64,000 nucleotides of DNA from Mixophyes australis (Eukaryota > Chordata > Amphibia > Anura > Limnodynastidae), in assembly GCA_036250195.1 (NCBI GenBank), contig JAVHZZ010000011.1, positions 58,160,919 through 58,224,918 on the forward strand. The letters run 5' to 3'. Both the position numbers and the translations under genes were made by a program. Within the stretch, counting starts at the first letter, position 1. Every line of letters begins with the position of its first letter. Of the stretch, positions 61,573 through 64,000 are shown in pieces. Below the pieces are notes generated by a model that was not told the DNA's origin, ran no database searches, and worked only from the letters and a program-made list of their open reading frames with translations.

Positions 61573-63530
61573 ATGCAGGGCTGGCACAGGGGGCATGTGT
61601 GGTGGAAGCTGGGCTGGCACAGGGGGCATGTGTGGTGGAAGCAGGGCTGGCACAGGGGGCATGTGTGGTGGAAGCAGGGCTGGCACAGGGGGCATGTGTG
61701 GTGGAAGCAGGGCTGGCACAGGGTGTGGTGCAAGCTGGGCTGGCACAGGGGGCATGTGTGGTGGAAGCTGGGCTGGCACAGGGGGCATGTGTGGTGGAAG
61801 CTGGGCTGGCACAGGGGGCATGTGTGGTGGAAGCTGGGCTGGCACAGGGGGCATGTGTGGTGGATGCTGGGCTGGCACAGGGGGCATGTGTGGTGGATGC
61901 TGGGCTGGCACAGGGGGCATGTGTGGTGGATGCTGGGCTGGCACAGGGGGCATGTGTGGTGGATGCAGGGCTGGCACAGGGGGCATGTGTGGTGGATGCA
62001 GGGCTGGCACAGGGGGCATGTGTGGTGGATGCAGGGCTGGCACAGGGGGCATGTGTGGTGGAAGCAGGGCTGGCACAGGGGGCATGTGTGGTGGAAGCAG
62101 GGCTGGCACAGGGGGCATGTGTGGTGGAAGCAGGGCTGGCACAGGGGGCATGTGTGGTGGAAGCAGGGCTGGCACAGGGGGCATGTGTGGTGGAAGCAGG
62201 GCTGGCACAGGGGGCATGTGTGGTGGAAGCAGGGCTGGCACAGGGGGCATGTGTGGTGGAAGCAGGGCTGGCACAGGGGGCATGTGTGGTGGAAGCAGGG
62301 CTGGCACAGGGGGCATGTGTGGTGGAAGCAGGGCTGGCACAGGGGGCATGTGTGGTGGAAGCAGGGCTGGCACAGGGGGCATGTGTGGTGGAAGCAGGGC
62401 TGGCACAGGGGGCATGTGTGGTGGAAGCAGGGCTGGCACAGGGGGCATGTGTGGTGGAAGCAGGGCTGGCACAGGGGGCATGTGTGGTGGAAGCAGGGCT
62501 GGCACAGGGGGCATGTGTGGTGGAAGCAGGGCTGGCACAGGGGGCATGTGTGGTGGAAGCAGGGCTGGCACAGGGGGCATGTGTGGTGGAAGCAGGGCTG
62601 GCACAGGGGGCATGTGTGGTGGAAGCAGGGCTGGCACAGGGGGCATGTGTGGTGGAAGCAGGGCTGGCACAGGGGGCATGTGTGGTGGAAGCAGGGCTGG
62701 CACAGGGGGCATGTGTGGTGGAAGCAGGGCTGGCACAGGGGGCATGTGTGGTGGAAGCAGGGCTGGCACAGGGGGCATGTGTGGTGGAAGCAGGGCTGGC
62801 ACAGGGGGCATGTGTGGTGGAAGCAGGGCTGGCACAGGGGGCATGTGTGGTGGAAGCAGGGCTGGCACAGGGTGTGGTGGAAGCAGGGCTGGCACAGGGT
62901 GTGGTGGAAGCTGGGCTGGCACAGGGTGTGGTGGAAGCTGGGCTGGCACAGGGTGTGGTGGAAGCTGGGCTGGCACAGGGTGTGGTGGAAGCTGGGCTGG
63001 CACAGGGTGTGGTGGAAGCTGGGCTGGCACAGGGTGTGGTGGAAGCTGGGCTGGCACAGGGTGTGGTGGAAGCTGGGCTGGCACAGGGTGTGGTGGAAGC
63101 TGGGCTGGCACAGGGGGCATGTGTGGTGGAAGCTGGGCTGGCACAGGGTGTGGTGGAAGCTGGGCTGGCACACATGCCCCCTGTGGTGGATGCTGGGCTG
63201 GCACAGGGGGCATGTGTGGTGGATGCTGGGCTGGCACAGGGGGCATGTGTGGTGGATGCAGGGCTGGCACAGGGGGCATGTGTGGTGGATGCAGGGCTGG
63301 CACAGGGGGCATGTGTGGTGGATGCAGGGCTGGCACAGGGGGCATGTGTGGTGGATGCAGGGCTGGCACAGGGGGCATGTGTGGTGGATGCAGGGCTGGC
63401 ACAGGGGGCATGTGTGGTGGATGCAGGGCTGGCACAGGGGGCATGTGTGGTGGATGCAGGGCTGGCACAGGGGGCATGTGTGGTGGAAGCAGGGCTGGCA
63501 CAGGGGGCATGTGTGGTGGAAGCTGTTTGA
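61573..63530 (+). repeat. 33-bp minisatellite, about 60 units
   Basis: Main unit CTGGCACAGGGGGCATGTGT then GGTGGAAGCAGGG (33 bp). Variants: GAAGCT, GATGCT and GATGCA in place of GAAGCA, and a 24-bp short unit lacking GGCATGTGT-type sequence. The variants are clustered: a long uniform run of GAAGCA units (62050-62870), a run of short units (62870-63165) and GATGCA units near the end. Because 33 and 24 are multiples of 3 and the unit lacks stops, all six frames are open for more than 570 codons. These are not called as genes. Confidence 0.97.
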
Positions 63531-63545
63531 CATAGGGGTCACATG

Positions 63546-64000
63546 GTAGTGTGTGTGTGTCTCTCTCTCTTGGCATAGGGGGGCATGTGTGGTGGAAGCT
63601 GCAGGGCACAGAGGGGGGGGGGCATGTGAGGGAGAAGCCTCTTCCCCACACAGCCCCTCCTCAACCAACAATATCCTGACAACACTCACCATCTTTTATC
63701 TGCTATTCCCCATGACATGTGCTCATTCTCTTTTCCCTCACAGGCCCGCTGCCCACAATCGTGTCTCACTGTCGCCCACCAGCTTTTCCCTCACAGGCCC
63801 CGCTGCCTCAATCCTGACACCTCTTACTTCAGAATGAAACAAGGTACTTTTTATTTGAAAGAGGAGTAGAGCCTTACCGGCAAGTGAGATAATAATACAG
63901 AGACCGTTATTGCCATAGATGTTGTGACTAGATGCAGTAATCTTTAATAAACAAAACCACATTTTACTCAGATGATATTTTCATTACAGGCCATGAGTAT
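63546..64000. other. Unclassified DNA after minisatellite
   Basis: Starts with a short GT and CT run and one stray minisatellite unit (about 63580-63600). TTTTCCCTCACAGGCCC occurs twice, 53 bp apart (63731 and 63784). Nothing else recognised. Confidence 0.5.

Noticed and set aside
61448..63692. Six long open frames of 575-739 codons
   Set aside because: All come from the 33-bp minisatellite; every frame is open because the unit length is a multiple of 3 and lacks stops. No start context or domain supports any of them.

Overview
This window is vertebrate nuclear DNA made almost entirely of transposable elements and tandem repeats. I found no host protein-coding gene, rRNA, tRNA or CRISPR array that the sequence supports. 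The element set is CR1/Rex1-like, L2 and L1-type LINEs, a DIRS-like tyrosine-recombinase retrotransposon, hAT and Tc1 DNA transposons, a foldback MITE, a tRNA-headed V-SINE and solo LTRs. This mix, together with the style of the MITEs and SINE, suggests an amphibian and most likely a frog. That assignment is inference.

Layout. 1-6120: a CR1-like LINE on the minus strand, split at 870/6030 by a 5.16-kb hAT transposon with an 8-bp target duplication. The hAT has lost its catalytic core and carries about 20 copies of an ~80-bp tandem repeat. 6121-34797: the dominant feature, four head-to-tail copies of a 7.17-kb unit that are almost identical. Each unit holds a CR1 fragment (-), a dead Tc1 transposon (-) split by an LTR-like insert, an L2 fragment (-), a 5'-truncated L1 (+) and the 3' part of a second L1 (-). 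The left break lies inside the CR1 and the right break inside the L1 reverse transcriptase. Only the last unit therefore joins the 5' half of that L1, which runs on to about 39796. 40852-43310: two inverted solo LTRs of about 1.1 kb, followed by a C-rich minisatellite to 44955. 46380-46690: an L2 endonuclease fragment.

47880-52630: a decayed DIRS-like element whose gag, RT, RNase H and tyrosine-recombinase remnants lie in order. It is split by about 2.4 kb of other DNA that includes a second hAT (49591-50961, 8-bp target duplication) built around a 34-bp minisatellite. 53000-61380: scattered old repeats, including another LTR, a V-SINE, a CR1-like 3' end and MITEs. 61385-61535: a small GC-rich patch with a CRE palindrome and a possible splice donor. 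61573-63530: a 33-bp minisatellite that is open in all six frames and contains a 13-bp internal inversion.

The long open frames in 43340-45110, 49817-50800 and 61448-63692 are products of minisatellites and are not called as genes. The most notable object is the 28.7-kb, four-copy macrosatellite-like array: its junctions carry 2-bp microhomology, and its copies differ in a pattern that allows their history to be partly read. All element identifications come from reading translated motifs and terminal structures by eye, and no database search was run.
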